Shown in pieces: positions 31,264 to 49,109 of a DNA stretch of 64,000 nt (the first letter of the stretch is position 1; each line of letters begins with the position of its first letter). Source of the DNA: Moringa oleifera (lineage: Eukaryota > Streptophyta > Magnoliopsida > Brassicales > Moringaceae); NCBI GenBank assembly GCA_021397835.1, contig JAJFZO010000151.1:61001-125000 (forward strand), read 5' to 3'. Position numbers and translations under genes: made by a program. The notes below the pieces were generated by a model that was not told the DNA's origin, ran no database searches, and worked only from the letters and a program-made list of their open reading frames with translations.

Positions 31264-31616
31264 TCCAAGGCTCCTTTTCGCCATGCATAAACTAAACCAA
31301 CAACTAGGATAAGCACGAAAATGAAAGCTTCGATAAAAACGGATACACCCAATACGTCGAAACTCATTGCCCAAGGGTAGAGAAAGACCGTTTCCACATC
31401 AAAAACAACAAAAACTAGCGCAAACATGTAATAGCGTATTCGGAATTGTAACCAAGCCCCCCCCATGGGTTCTATACCCGATTCATAACTAGAAAGCTTC
31501 TCTGGTCCTTCACTAACCGGGGCTAAAAGTCCTGAAATCCAAAATACCAAAATAGGAATAAGGCTTGCTATTATTAGAAATGTCCAAAAAATATCATATT
31601 CGTGAAGCAGAAACAT
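31254..31616 (-). CDS. ndhC: NDH complex subunit C
   Basis: A 120-residue membrane subunit of the chloroplast NDH complex with three hydrophobic helices. The conserved loop is [20 protein letters not shown]. The start at 31616 ([18 protein letters not shown]) is the family start, although an ORF runs 12 codons further. Its last bases overlap ndhK. Confidence 0.98.
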   Translation of the reverse strand: MFLLHEYDIFWTFLIIASLIPILVFWISGLLAPVSEGPEKLSSYESGIEPMGGAWLQFRIRYYMFALVFVVFDVETVFLYPWAMSFDVLGVSVFIEAFIFVLILVVGLVYAWRKGALEWS

Positions 31617-32387
31617 AAATGTACTCCCATTAATGTGGAATAGTTTGATCAAACCAAAGAGCGCTTACTTTAGCCTTTGTTTCTTTTGTGCCATGTCTTC
31701 GTTAAGGATTCATCCAAAGGAATCCCCACTCCCTTTCTTTTGGATTTCCATTCTATTTAGATATGGTATAGACCTAATTCTTATACAAAGAAAACTCTTT
31801 CGCTTCACTTTGTCTCGCTTTCCCTAGAATCTCTAGAAAAAAGAATTGCTCTATCCTTTATTTAAGGATAGTCAAAGACTATTAAATAAAAAAGAAAATA
31901 CTTACTACTAATTAGATTAGAACCTAATTAAAATAGGATGACTAATGTAGTCAGCCTAATGAGGAGTAATACTAAAAAAAAAAGAACTCTATTTCAGAAT
32001 TATGAAACAGAATATCCTGTTTTATTATTTACTCTTTCTTTTTTTTTTCTATAGTAATATACTTCAAACAAAATAGGAATTCGCAAAATGGAGAAAATCA
32101 TTGCAGTCATTATAGGAAAGTCTAGGGACTTAGAGCATATCCTATTTGAAGGAGGATGGAATTCAAATCAGGTAAGGGGTCCTTCCTTCTATTGATTTGA
32201 TAGAAATTCTTTTTTCTTTTCCTGTCTCTATGATTTTCGATGAATGAGCCTATGGTAATGCTTTTTTCTCTATTCTATGGCGCAAGTGACCGTCGAGTCT
32301 ATAAACAAGTACTAATAAAGAAAAGAAAACTATACTAAAGGAAACATAGGATATCCATACTAAAATCTAAAAAAAAGGCATATATAT
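31617..32387. other. ndhC-trnV intergenic spacer
   Basis: A 771-base AT-rich spacer upstream of ndhC, likely holding the ndhC promoter. It shows several poly-A/T runs (31974-31984, 32038-32048). No gene supported. Confidence 0.65.
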
Positions 32388-33059
32388 TAGGGCTATACGG
32401 ATTCGAACCGTAGACCTTCTCGGTAAAACAGATCAAACGGATTATTATCGAAATGATTCGAACTGTTTCAAAGACCCAACATGCATTTTTCTGCATTGGG
32501 CTCTTTCATCAACTGATGTAAAGATCAGTTAATCCACCATAGTTTTTCTTTACGGAAAGATAATAAGATGGCTCCCTGTGCTCTGATTGATTATTTGTAT
32601 TATAATCTATCTAGGAGCAATACCAAAGTGTTTCAAAGGAGGATTACCTTGACTTAGGTCTGCCTCCGGCCTAAATTAAATCAACCTAAGTGAAATGGAG
32701 TCTCTATCGTTCCGCTGCAAGAGTTGACTATGAGACTTCATACACCTTAAAGTTCATAGAACGAAAAGAAGTTTTTTGGAGGCCCTTATCCTCATTACGC
32801 CTAGCATTGAGTGGGCTGGATATTTACCTTATCAACTAGCAAATCAACAGGGGTTCTATTTGATTAGGCACCTGAATTGGCACCTGAATCGGACTGAACT
32901 GACTGTTTGTCAGGCTACTGTTCTCCTATTCTCTCGAATCCATGAAGTAAGACATTGATTTTGCAATAAGGTCAATTATGTTCATTGCATAATAAGTTCC
33001 CTTGAAAAGCATTGGCGCACGTGTAAGCGAGTTGCTCTACCGAACTGAGCTATAGCCCT
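32388..33059 (-). tRNA. trnV-UAC: tRNA-Val (UAC), split by a group II intron
   Basis: On the minus strand exon 1 is 33021-33059 (39 bases, AGGGCTATAGCTCAGTTCGG...TTACAC) and exon 2 is 32388-32422 (35 bases, CGAGAAGGTCTACGG...). Spliced, the acceptor AGGGCTA/TAGCCCT pairs and the anticodon is TAC. It lies beside trnM-CAU, transcribed the other way. Confidence 0.96.
32423..33020 (-). other. group II intron of trnV-UAC
   Basis: A 598-base group II intron starting GTGCGCC and ending ...GTTTTAC on the minus strand. An open frame on the other strand (32776-32958) is not gene-like. Confidence 0.88.
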
Positions 33060-33239
33060 TGTCAGAAATATCTTAACATATGGATAATTTCTTGTCAAGA
33101 TGAATATTCTCTAATGCCGGAGGATATCCCTTTCATCTGTTTACTATATAACATACCAATAACAGAGCGGTATTGCTTATAAAAAGGATTCGATCTATAA
33201 TCGATCGAAGTAATGTGGCTTCTTTTATGGTGATAAATT

Positions 33240-33312
33240 GCCTACTTAACTCAGTGGTTAGAGTACTGCTTTCATACGGCGGGAGTCATTGGTTCAAATC
33301 CAATAGTAGGTA
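33240..33312 (+). tRNA. trnM-CAU: elongator tRNA-Met (CAU)
   Basis: A 73-base tRNA with acceptor GCCTACT/AGTAGGT, D-arm ACTCAGTGGTTAGAGT, anticodon loop CTTTCATAC with CAT, and T-arm TTGGTTCAAATCCAA. Its sequence is that of the elongator methionine tRNA found between trnV and atpE. A short GTAG/GTAGG repeat follows directly (33305-33321). Confidence 0.97.
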
Positions 33313-33424
33313 GGTAGGTAGAAAAATTACTAGATAGCATTGGACTTACTTCGCTTCGCTATCTAATAACTTTTTCTACCCTTCTTTCCTTTTTCTTTGT
33401 ATCAACGAAACCTTTGGATTGTCT

Positions 33425-35406
<1,982 letters not shown>

Positions 35407-35648
35407 TCAAATCAAAAAAAATATCCAAAAATCCAAAAGTCAAAAGGAAATGAATTAGTTAATTCAATAAAAAAGAAAAGGGGACTAGCACTTGATTTTG
35501 TTGCCCAAGCGAATCCCATTCAATCGTTTACTCATGGAATGAGTCCGTTCGAAAGTTCAATCAATCTTTTTTTCATATACATTTTGCCTTTTGTGAAGGA
35601 TCTGTGCCTACTCTACTTTCCTATCTAGGACTTCGATATACAAAATAT

Positions 35649-35678
35649 ATACTACTGTGAAGCATAGATTGCTGTCAA
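35649..35678 (-). promoter_or_regulatory. sigma70-type promoter of atpB
   Basis: On the minus strand a perfect TTGACA is followed after 18 bases by TAGTAT (TATATT is an alternative a few bases on). It lies about 320 bases before the atpB ATG. The position and -35 box match the conserved plastid atpB promoter used by PEP. Confidence 0.75.
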
Positions 35679-35779
35679 CAGAGAATTTTCTTATTATTTA
35701 GGTATTTAGATTCAAAATAAGAAAGGGGCCTATTAAGAACTTGTAAAATTGTAAAATAAGGATTAGGAATTGGTTTGGG

Positions 35780-35809
35780 TTGCGCTATATCTATCAAAGA
35801 GTATACAAT
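35780..35809 (+). promoter_or_regulatory. sigma70-type promoter of rbcL
   Basis: TTGCGC and TACAAT are spaced by 18 bases, inside the highly conserved stretch GGGTTGCGCTATATCTATC. It lies about 310 bases before the rbcL ATG, in keeping with the known long rbcL leader transcribed by PEP. Confidence 0.85.
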
Positions 35810-36095
35810 AATGATGGATTTGGTGAATCAAATCCATGGTTTAATAACGAACCATGTTAACTTACCATAACAATAACTCAATTCTTATCGAATTCCTATA
35901 GTAGAATTCCTATAGGATAGAACGTACACAGGGTGTACGCTTTATATATGAATGAAACATATTCATTAAGCATACTCCCCTTTTTTATTTAATGAGTTGA
36001 TATTAATTGAATATTCTTTTTTTTAAGATTTTTGCAAAGGTTTCATTTACGCCTAATCCATATCGAGTAGACCCTGTCGTTGTGAGAATTCTTAA

Positions 36096-37550
<1,455 letters not shown>

Positions 37551-37658
37551 GTAGATAAAACTAGATATAAAGAAGGTCTAAAAAAAAAAGAAGCGAAATA
37601 GAAAAAAAATCAGTTACGAAATGCAGTAATTCTTCTTTATTCTTCTAATTGATTGCAA

Positions 37659-37709
37659 TGAAATTCGGCTCAATCTTTTTCGAAAAAAAAAAGATTGAGC
37701 CGAATTTCA
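37659..37709 (+). terminator. rbcL 3' stem-loop
   Basis: A perfect 22-bp inverted repeat (arms 37659-37680 and 37688-37709, beginning TGAAATTCGGCTCAATC) encloses a 7-base A-rich loop. It lies about 110 bases after the rbcL stop. Such hairpins define and stabilise plastid mRNA 3' ends rather than act as strong terminators. Confidence 0.88.
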
Positions 37710-37832
37710 ATAGATCTTGATACGATCATGAGACTTGACAAATCGAGATTCTTCTATTCTATATATCTAGAATATAGAAAGGTATAATACAATAAACAAA
37801 TACAAATAAAAATATAGTATTATCATACGATA

Positions 37833-38091
37833 ATGGAATCAAATACGCAGTATTTACAGAAAAGAGTCTTCGTTTATTAGGAAAGAATCAATATACTTCT
37901 AATGTCGAATTGGGATTCACTAAGGCAGAAATAAAGCATTGGGTCGAACTCTTCTTTGGTGTTAAGGTAGTAGCTGTGAATAGCCATCGACTACCCGGAA
38001 AGGGTAGAAGAACGGGACCTATTCTGGGACATACAATGCATTACAGACGTACGATCATTACCCTTCAACCGGGTATTCTATTCCACTTCTA
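37833..38091 (+). pseudogene. rpl23: rpl23 pseudogene
   Basis: The segment encodes recognisable L23 sequence ([20 protein letters not shown], then [20 protein letters not shown]) at high identity to plastid L23, but is broken. The first codons are altered (GATAATGGAATC where an ATG-GAT start would be) and a T is missing in AACCGGGTATTC near the 3' end. A rpl23 pseudogene at this place is a known grass feature, a copy of the functional gene in the inverted repeat beyond the window end. It sits after rbcL where the accD-side rearrangement occurred. Confidence 0.93.
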
Positions 38092-38470
38092 CTTTTTAAT
38101 TAAATTAAAGGGTATTCTGAAAAAGGTATTTCTTTCATTTTCACAATTGCTTTCTTTTGAATCCAATTTCAAGTTCGATTAGAAGGATAGAAAGGCCATG
38201 AGAATGGGAAAAGAAAAATAAAATCTTTTTAATTAGTTCCCCTTTTTTGCAACTTTCTTATTATCCATTCCATTCATTTTTTTTTTCTAGATATAGAATA
38301 CTTTTATAGAATACTAAAGTATTCTATAAAAAATCTTTATTTTATTTTGCAAACTAAAAAATACAATAGTCAATATTCCTTATAATAGATATACTTAATT
38401 ATATCATAAGATTCTTATGATATATTTCGAATAGATAGAAATAGTAAATTTGAATTGAGACACCTATTCT

Positions 38471-38581
38471 ATGACAGATTTTAACTTACCCTCTATTTTC
38501 GTGCCTTTAGTAGGCTTAGTATTTCCGGCAATTGCAATGGCTTCTTTATTTCTTTATGTACAGAAAAATAAGATTGTCTAG
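38471..38581 (+). CDS. psaI: photosystem I subunit VIII
   Basis: A 36-residue single-helix photosystem I subunit, starting [20 protein letters not shown] and ending YVQKNKIV. Its length is that of other grasses. It helps organise the PsaL side of the complex. It is followed by ycf4 in the psaI-ycf4-cemA-petA cluster. Confidence 0.98.
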   Translation: MTDFNLPSIFVPLVGLVFPAIAMASLFLYVQKNKIV

Positions 38582-38939
38582 AACCGACGGGGCCAAATTT
38601 TCTCAATGTATTTCCAGGATCATAATACAGATATTTTTTAGTGTAAGTAATATAATATGATAGGGTATGTAGCTCTTTCTACACACAAATGAAAAACGTC
38701 TATGGATGCAGATATAGGCTACGAGCATAAATGCATGCATATGCGTAGACGAGTATAACGAGTTTTTTTAAGTGGATCCACTAATTTTTTTTTGAATAGA
38801 AAGTCAATGTATCTAACCAATTATTTCACAGGAATACTAGCTGCTGAAGGCGATTTCAGAATCAAAAAAAGTAAAGTCAAAATCATTTAGCTTATTCTCT
38901 CAATTTCAATTAACCGCTGCTGGATTTAGTATATCTAAT
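38582..38939. other. psaI-ycf4 intergenic spacer
   Basis: A 358-base spacer, AT-rich, containing short ATGCA repeats at about 38727-38742. No gene or clear hairpin seen. Confidence 0.65.
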
Positions 38940-39497
38940 ATGAATTGGCGATCAGAACACATATGGATAGAACTTCTAAAAGGTTCTCGAAAAAGAGGTA
39001 ATTTTTTCTGGGCCTGTATTCTTTTTCTAGGTTCATTAGGATTCTTAGCGGTTGGGGCTTCTAGTTATCTTGGTAAGAATATGATATCCGTACTTCCATC
39101 TCAACAAATTCTTTTTTTTCCACAGGGGGTCGTGATGTCTTTCTACGGAATCGCGGGCCTATTCATTAGCTCCTATTTGTGGTGCACTATTTTGTGGAAT
39201 GTAGGCAGTGGTTATGACCGATTCGATAGAAAAGAGGGAATAGTGTGCATTTTTCGTTGGGGATTCCCTGGAATAAAACGTCGCATCTTCCTTCGATTCC
39301 TTGTGCGGGATATCCAATCAATTAGAATTCAGGTTAAAGAGGGTCTTTATCCTCGTCGTATCCTTTATATGGAAATCCGGGGCCAGGGGGTCATTCCCTT
39401 GACTCGTACTGATGAGAAGTTTTTTACTCCACGAGAAATTGAACAAAAAGCTGCCGAATTGGCCTATTTCTTGCGCGTACCAATTGAAGTATTTTGA
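38940..39497 (+). CDS. ycf4: photosystem I assembly protein Ycf4
   Basis: A 185-residue thylakoid membrane protein that assists photosystem I assembly. It begins [20 protein letters not shown] and has two N-terminal transmembrane helices ([39 protein letters not shown]). The soluble C-terminal domain ends [12 protein letters not shown]. Intact. Confidence 0.97.
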   Translation: MNWRSEHIWIELLKGSRKRGNFFWACILFLGSLGFLAVGASSYLGKNMISVLPSQQILFFPQGVVMSFYGIAGLFISSYLWCTILWNVGSGYDRFDRKEGIVCIFRWGFPGIKRRIFLRFLVRDIQSIRIQVKEGLYPRRILYMEIRGQGVIPLTRTDEKFFTPREIEQKAAELAYFLRVPIEVF

Positions 39498-40576
<1,079 letters not shown>

Positions 40577-40780
40577 ACTCACTCATTTGATTTCCTAATA
40601 TTAATCAAATTAGCATATTTCTTCCTTTAGAAAGAAAGCCCTTTTCCTTTTTAACAAAATTCTTTCTATTTCTACCTGCTCAAGGTATTCATCATTCTAG
40701 TACAACTATTGCAGTAGAATGACAACAGACTCGTGTATAGGGAACTAGATTAGCTTAGCTACCTATCTAATTTATTGTAG

Positions 40781-41767
<987 letters not shown>

Positions 41768-41928
41768 ATCCCGGGATTTCTTACCATCAAGTTGGTAAAA
41801 AGCCTCGATTTCTGGAATTCCTTATTTCTATCTCATGCAAAAGAAGAGAATCCAAGGCAGAGGCGAGAACAAAAAAAAGAACAAGTCCTTTTAGGAAGAA
41901 TTGCGGTTCTTCTTAATCCTCTATTGGG

Positions 41929-41962
41929 CACAAGAAAAAGGCTTTTTTGCCTTTTTCTTGTG
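41929..41962 (+). terminator. petA 3' stem-loop
   Basis: A perfect 14-bp inverted repeat (CACAAGAAAAAGGC and its complement) with a T6 loop lies about 160 bases after the petA stop. It is a likely mRNA 3'-end hairpin. Confidence 0.7.
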
Positions 41963-42587
41963 TCGATTCTTCTTGTATCGAAGTAAGAATCATTTTTCTT
42001 CTTATCTTATTTGTTTTGTCAAAGATTACTATTTATTCTTTATTCGGGTCTGTCTCTTGGACTTCCTTTGCTTAGGTTCGGGCGCGGTAGTGGACAAACA
42101 GAGGGAAAGAAAGTATGGTGGGGGACAAATTTATTGTGAGCAAATAGAATTGCTTGACTTTTTCAATTAAGTTCAACTTCGAACTTACAGAAATTTTGTA
42201 AAAAAAACGTATACCCTTCCATTGAAGGGTGGTTTTTATTTTTAGGCTAGTTGAGTAGTTTTGATTAAGGTTTTATTAGTTTATTACTCTAAACTAAATC
42301 AATGATTTGCAGGATACTTCCTTCGTGGAATAAAATATTGGATCCTCGATTGATCGCCTCTTTCTTGTTGCTTCATAAGAGTGAATCAATTTTATGGGCG
42401 AAAGGCGGGGGCTTTAAATCAACCGATGGATTGCGTCACTAACATCATTAACAAACAAAAGAATAAATAGAAGGATTCTAACCATCAGAGCAAAGGTTTT
42501 CTCTTTGTTATTTTTACAAATAGAAATAGGTAACCAATTTGTAGATTGTGGAATAGATTAAAATCGCGTTATAAGAATAAGAATTCC

Positions 42588-42633
42588 GCGGGTCCTTTCC
42601 GCTCTAATCAGATAAAGGGGGGTAAGGACCCGC
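42588..42633 (-). terminator. psbE operon 3' stem-loop candidate
   Basis: A 10-bp GC-rich inverted repeat (GCGGGTCCTT and AAGGACCCGC) with a 26-base loop sits about 45 bases beyond the psbJ stop on the minus strand. It could set the 3' end of psbE-F-L-J transcripts. Confidence 0.6.
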
Positions 42634-42677
42634 TAAGCTCCTACTTTTTCATGTTTACAATCTGGCTCCTCCAATTA

Positions 42678-42800
42678 CTATAGAGATGAACCCAATCCAG
42701 AATACGAACCGTAAAAGAAAACACCTATTAAACCAATCACAGCAATACCAGTTACAGTACCTATCAGCCAAAGAGGAATTCTTCCAGTAGTATCGGCCAT
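42678..42800 (-). CDS. psbJ: photosystem II protein J
   Basis: A 40-residue single-helix subunit of photosystem II near cytochrome b559, translated [20 protein letters not shown] and ending [13 protein letters not shown]. Intact and canonical. It is last in the psbE-psbF-psbL-psbJ operon. Confidence 0.98.
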   Translation of the reverse strand: MADTTGRIPLWLIGTVTGIAVIGLIGVFFYGSYSGLGSSL

Positions 42801-42925
42801 TTCCCCTACTTTCCTCCACATTTTCTCAAATGGTCATGCTAGAGACAAAAACAGTCATGGATAGTTATAAGGATGGTATCCTTCCAAATGGGATAAGAGA
42901 ATTCTTACTACTCTCTTTCTTTCTC

Positions 42926-44853
<1,928 letters not shown>

Positions 44854-44971
44854 AATGAATTGAATGAATAAGTCAGAAAAGAAAAATCTTTCTTTTGGAT
44901 TCCTGGTATTCTACGACTCTTTTCCACACTAATTACCAATTCTTTTCTTGGTCATTGAGATTCGTGGATAA

Positions 44972-45145
<174 letters not shown>

Positions 45146-45267
45146 TTGAGTAATATTTCTTTTTTGATTGACCTCCTCCAGACCAGAGAGGAGGTCAAAT
45201 TGGAGTTGCAATTCTACTTTGTTTTTTTAAGTTATTTTACTCTGTTTCGACATAAGATAGATGGAAT

Positions 45268-45341
45268 CACGCTCTGTAGGATTTGAACCTACGACATCGG
45301 GTTTTGGAGACCCGCGTTCTACCAAACTGAACTAAGAGCGC
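45268..45341 (-). tRNA. trnW-CCA: tRNA-Trp (CCA)
   Basis: A 74-base tRNA on the minus strand with acceptor GCGCTCT/AGAGCGT, anticodon loop CTCCAAA with CCA, and T-arm GTAGGTTCAAATCCTAC. It lies 126 bases from trnP-UGG in the same orientation. Confidence 0.97.
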
Positions 45342-45467
45342 TTTCAAAAAGAAAATCCTTTTCTACTCCTAACGTGTCTCACGTACGTATAGTATCTACA
45401 AATTTAACTTATACCCACTTTAATTGATCTCCCCGCTACTGCCCATAAAGAAGAGAGAAGTAATAGG

Positions 45468-45541
45468 TAGGGATGACAGGATTTGAACCTGTGACATTTT
45501 GTACCCAAAACAAACGCGCTACCAAGCTGCGCTACATCCCT
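45468..45541 (-). tRNA. trnP-UGG: tRNA-Pro (UGG)
   Basis: A 74-base tRNA on the minus strand with acceptor AGGGATG/CATCCCT, D-arm GCGCAGCTTGGTAGCGC, anticodon loop TTTTGGGTA with TGG, and T-arm ACAGGTTCAAATCCTGT. Confidence 0.97.
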
Positions 45542-45929
45542 TTTCCAAATTGTTGTACAATGCCATTGTACACAATTCCTTTCTTGTTTTCCACATCATA
45601 ATTTTCTTCTATTTCTCTATCTATATAGAACTTTCTTGTCATTTCTTGTTTTTGGTCTCATATAATCAAGGAAGGGTATACATCTAAAATCCAGTCGAAT
45701 TTCACCTATAAAAGAAAGATTACTATTCCTTAGTAATGTATAGGAAGAAGGGGTCATCTTTTTCTTTTTTAGGGATAGGAAAATCTCGTCTATATGGTTC
45801 ATTCTATATATATAGAATATTGATTTTGTTTTTTTAGTTAGGAATTTCGCCTAAACAAAAGAAATACAAACGATCTTGGGCAAGAGTATCTGATCATATA
45901 TGTATTCCAATAAGGAAGGAGGATTTTCA
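45542..45929. other. trnP-psaJ intergenic spacer
   Basis: A 388-base AT-rich spacer; TCTATATATATAGA at about 45804-45817 is a short palindrome. No gene seen. It should carry the psaJ promoter and the trnP promoter. Confidence 0.65.
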
Positions 45930-46058
45930 ATGCGGGATATAAAAACATATCTCTCTGTAGCACCCGTGCTAAGTACTCTATGGTTTGGGGCTTTAGCAGG
46001 TTTATTGATAGAAATTAATCGTTTATTCCCAGATGCTTTGTCATTCCCTTTTTTTTGA
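45930..46058 (+). CDS. psaJ: photosystem I subunit IX
   Basis: A 42-residue single-helix photosystem I subunit, [20 protein letters not shown] to [10 protein letters not shown], located near PsaF and plastocyanin docking. GGAGG at about 45918-45922 precedes the ATG. It heads psaJ-rpl33-rps18. Confidence 0.97.
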
Positions 46059-46578
46059 TTCTAGTTATTCCTATGCGAGAGATAGAATTCTTCGTGACAT
46101 GACGAAAATTTTCCTTCAATCCTTTTTTAGTATACGAAGCAAAAAGAAAGAAAAGATGGATTGGGTTGAACCTCAGAGTCATGAAAAATTCGGTAAATCT
46201 CATTTTGGAAAACAGAAATTTAATTAAAAGCGGTATCCAAGCTAAGTCAGGCCTCACAAATCAGAGCATAGAAAGAGGCTAGGACTTGCTACTTAAATGA
46301 AAGGATTTCGAAGCAAAATCCTTGCTAATTCGACAAGGATTGTATTCTTTAATTATTTCTCTATTTTTTATTACTTAATTTACGAATTTCAAAAAATTTT
46401 TATTCTATTGGATTGGATTCGTTAGAGAATTCGAAGAATTACAACAAAATCTTTAGAAATCGCATTTTTAGTTAGGAACTTCTATGGATTTTATTCTTCT
46501 TCTTCGGATCCAAAATAGAAGAATAAAAGAATAGGTATAAGAGTTAAGTTAAGTCGATCCAAAAAAGAAAGGAGGTTC
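46059..46578. other. psaJ-rpl33 intergenic spacer
   Basis: A 520-base AT-rich spacer, ending in AAAGGAGG just before the rpl33 ATG. Short open frames here are not gene-like. Confidence 0.65.
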
Positions 46579-46779
46579 ATGGCCAAGGGCAAAGATGTTA
46601 GAATCAGAGTTATTTTGGAATGTATCAGTTGTGTTCGAAAAGGTACCAATAAGGAATCGACGGGGATTTCTAGATATAGTACTCAAAAGAATCGCCATAA
46701 TACACCCGGACAATTAGAATTAAGAAAATTTTGCCGTTATTGTCGCAAGCATACGACTCATAACGAAATAAAGAAATAG
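46579..46779 (+). CDS. rpl33: 50S ribosomal protein L33
   Basis: A 66-residue protein of the plastid large subunit, [20 protein letters not shown] to [12 protein letters not shown], with two CxxC-type zinc-ribbon pairs (CISC and CRYC). A strong AGGAGG lies seven bases before the ATG. Intact. Confidence 0.98.
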
Positions 46780-47088
46780 GAGCATCGTGTGTTCGATTTT
46801 TCCAAAGAACAGAAAGAGTAAGAACTTCTTATTTAATATATAGAACATAGTTTAATATATAGAACATAGTTTAATATATAGAACATAGATAGAATACAAA
46901 ATACAAATCAACTCATCTGATTTTAGGTAGATATTATTTCATATGTATAGAGGTTTTTTATTTTTCTATTATAGTATATGAATCAAATAATATATGGACC
47001 AAAGAAAGGTTACTTCTTCTGGATCCACAATTATTAAAATAAATAAATCCATTTTTTTTTTTTCAAATTTTTAAATAAGGAATAAATC
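46780..47088. other. rpl33-rps18 intergenic spacer
   Basis: A 309-base spacer holding three exact 19-base tandem units at 46832-46888. Otherwise AT-rich, no gene. Confidence 0.7.
46832..46888. repeat. three-copy 19-bp tandem repeat
   Basis: Three exact copies of TTTAATATATAGAACATAG lie head to tail in the rpl33-rps18 spacer. They form a compact minisatellite likely to vary in copy number between relatives. Confidence 0.93.
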
Positions 47089-47580
47089 ATGTATACATCT
47101 AAACAACCTTTTCGTAAATCTAAGCAACCCTTTCGTAAATCCAAACAAACTTTTCATAAATCCAAGCAACCTTTTCGTAAATTCAAACAACCTTTTCGTA
47201 AATCCAAACAACCTTTTCGTAGGCGTTCTCGAATTGGCCCCGGGGATCGAATTGATTATAGAAACATGAGTTTAATTAATCGGTTTATTAGTGAACAAGG
47301 AAAAATATTATCCAGACGAATAAATAGATTAACCTTGAAACAACAACGATTAATTACTCTTGCTATAAAACAGGCTCGTATTTTATCTTTCTTACCATTT
47401 CGTAACTATGAGAATGAGAAGCAATTTCAAGCCCAGTCAATTTCAATAATTACTGGTCCTAGACACAGAAAAAATAGACATATTCCTCAATTAACACAAA
47501 AGTTCAATTCCAATCGAAACTTAAGAAACTCCAACGAGAATTTAAGAAACAACAATCGAAACTTAAGTTCCGATTGTTGA
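47089..47580 (+). CDS. rps18: 30S ribosomal protein S18
   Basis: A 163-residue plastid S18. The N terminus carries six heptads of the type SKQPFRK (residues about 4-44), a grass-specific basic extension; the conserved S18 core is [20 protein letters not shown] to [18 protein letters not shown]-terminal tail rich in Asn and Arg follows ([18 protein letters not shown]). Copy number of the heptads varies among grasses, so the length is expected to differ from relatives. Confidence 0.97.
   Translation: MYTSKQPFRKSKQPFRKSKQTFHKSKQPFRKFKQPFRKSKQPFRRRSRIGPGDRIDYRNMSLINRFISEQGKILSRRINRLTLKQQRLITLAIKQARILSFLPFRNYENEKQFQAQSISIITGPRHRKNRHIPQLTQKFNSNRNLRNSNENLRNNNRNLSSDC
47095..47223 (+). repeat. 21-bp coding repeats of rps18
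   Basis: Six degenerate 21-base units (AAATCCAAACAACCTTTTCGT type) in frame, encoding basic heptads. Neighbouring units differ by a few substitutions, such as QTFHKSK and QPFRKFK. Confidence 0.9.
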
Positions 47581-47803
47581 TGTTTTATTCGAAAAGGTCA
47601 GACTCATATATAAAGAAAGTAATCAAGTTTTGATTCTTGTGTTTGTTATAAGAAAGAAAAATGGGAAAAAAGAAATAGTTTTTTTATTTATTGCAACATG
47701 CTCGTTGATTCCTACCACTTAATCTTAATTTATTGTATTTTCCCGGAGTTCCCTCTCCGGGAATTCTGTTTTAATTATTCCTGTATATTACTTTTTTATC
47801 CCT

Positions 47804-48163
47804 TTAATTGATGGTCTTTATTTTATTGGAAATCGTGTAAAGATTATTTGGATTTGATACAGCTACTTGTGCAAGCATTTTACGATTAAGAATCAATTCC
47901 TTCTTGTACAGATTGTGTATTAATTTACTATAACTATCGAATACTTTATATATCCGTGTTGCTGCGTTTATCCGAGTGATCCACAAACGACGAAAATCCC
48001 TCTTTTGCCTGCCTCTATCTCGATGAGAAGAAACAAAAGCTCTTCTTACTTGTTGAGTAATCATTCGATTAAGTCTTAAATGAGCCCCTCTAAAGTTTGA
48101 GGCAAATGAACGCATTTTTGTTCGTCGTCTCCGAGCTATATATCCTCGCGGAACTCTGGTCAT
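47804..48163 (-). CDS. rpl20: 50S ribosomal protein L20
   Basis: A 119-residue L20 that binds 23S rRNA early in assembly of the plastid large subunit. It begins [20 protein letters not shown] and contains the motif [16 protein letters not shown]. Intact. Codon 103 is TCA (Ser), matching the known grass editing site to Leu. It lies downstream of the rps12 5' exon. Confidence 0.98.
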   Translation of the reverse strand: MTRVPRGYIARRRRTKMRSFASNFRGAHLRLNRMITQQVRRAFVSSHRDRGRQKRDFRRLWITRINAATRIYKVFDSYSKLIHNLYKKELILNRKMLAQVAVSNPNNLYTISNKIKTIN

Positions 48164-48854
48164 TGAATCAAATTAACCTTAATGAATAACTAATGATTTC
48201 TCTTCTTTTAACCGTCCTTTTTCCCATTAATAACAAAACGGATTATTCCGATATATAAAATATTAATTCCAATGGCTTTTGCTACTATAACCTTCCCAAC
48301 CACGATTTTTTATTCTATTTCCTTCAGTTATTTCACATAGAAATAACAACGATACTAAAAAAACAGTGGGTTCCTTCGTTTCTATGGTTCCCTTTTAAAC
48401 GGTGAGGCCCTCTCTATACACCGGAGCTCTTTCTTTCATTCATTTCATCAAAAGGTATTGTGAACTTGTATAGTTCACATTCTTTGGCTCTACCTATCCA
48501 TTATAGAGTAAATAGCTCTTTTCACAATAAGAGTTATTCATACAGTGACGGTATTTAATTATGAAAGTTGGCTAAATAGCTGACCCTTTAGTCCGTTCTT
48601 TTAAAATAAAGGAGCATAAGCCTTTTCTTTTTATTACTATTTCCTCCGCTTAATGGATAACCATTTGCTACCAATGGGGGAATTGCTTCTTCCAATTCCA
48701 ATCTAGATGATTGGATTTGCAACAAAGGAAACCATAAATTCCATATACCATAGAAATCCAGGATAGAGAAGCTCTATCCTATTCATTGGTACCGATCATG
48801 GATACTTCCAAAATTGTCTTATTTGTTTGAACTCATGATCTGAACGAGTCGCAC
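48164..48854. other. rpl20-rps12 spacer with trans-intron 5' half
   Basis: A 691-base region directly downstream of the rps12 first exon on the minus strand. Its right part begins with GTGCGAC next to the exon, the 5' half of the trans-spliced group II intron. No gene is seen. The 3' boundary of the intron half cannot be set here. Confidence 0.7.
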
Positions 48855-48968
48855 ATACACCCTAGCACATGTTCCTCGACGCTGAGGACATCCCTTAAGC
48901 GCGGGCGTTTTTCTAGCATTTCGTATTGGCTGTCTTGCATTTCTAATAAGTTGTTTAATCGTTGGCAT
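48855..48968 (-). CDS. rps12: 30S ribosomal protein S12, 5' exon (trans-spliced)
   Basis: The first 38 codons of S12, [20 protein letters not shown] then [18 protein letters not shown], ending at a GTGCGAC intron boundary. The remaining exons lie in the inverted repeat outside the window and are joined by trans-splicing. S12 contacts the decoding centre. It is co-oriented with rpl20 and clpP. Confidence 0.96.
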
Positions 48969-49109
48969 GTCGTATGTATATAGAAAAAAATGGATTGGTT
49001 TAGATCGATCTTAACCTGATGATTCATCATCATGAAGTATTTCTATTTTCTATAAAATCGCATAAAACCCGAATTTAGGTTTTAAATAAATTTATAAGAA
49101 ATCCAGCCA

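Larger units (their letters stand above)
37551..38470. other. rbcL-psaI spacer; accD absent
   Basis: A 920-base region where most angiosperms have accD. No accD remnant that I can recognise remains. It holds the rbcL 3' hairpin (37659-37709) and the rpl23 pseudogene (37833-38091). The remainder, about 38100-38470, is AT-rich with short palindromes such as ATAGAATACTTTTATAGAAT near 38295-38315. Confidence 0.8.
41768..42677. other. petA-psbJ intergenic spacer
   Basis: A 910-base region between convergent transcription units. It holds hairpins at 41929-41962 (petA side) and 42588-42633 (psbJ side). Open frames in it are not gene-like. Confidence 0.75.

Noticed and set aside
37910..38182. Functional rpl23-like gene of 90 codons
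   Set aside because: It lacks the first about 30 residues and has a shifted C terminus; it is the known grass rpl23 pseudogene.
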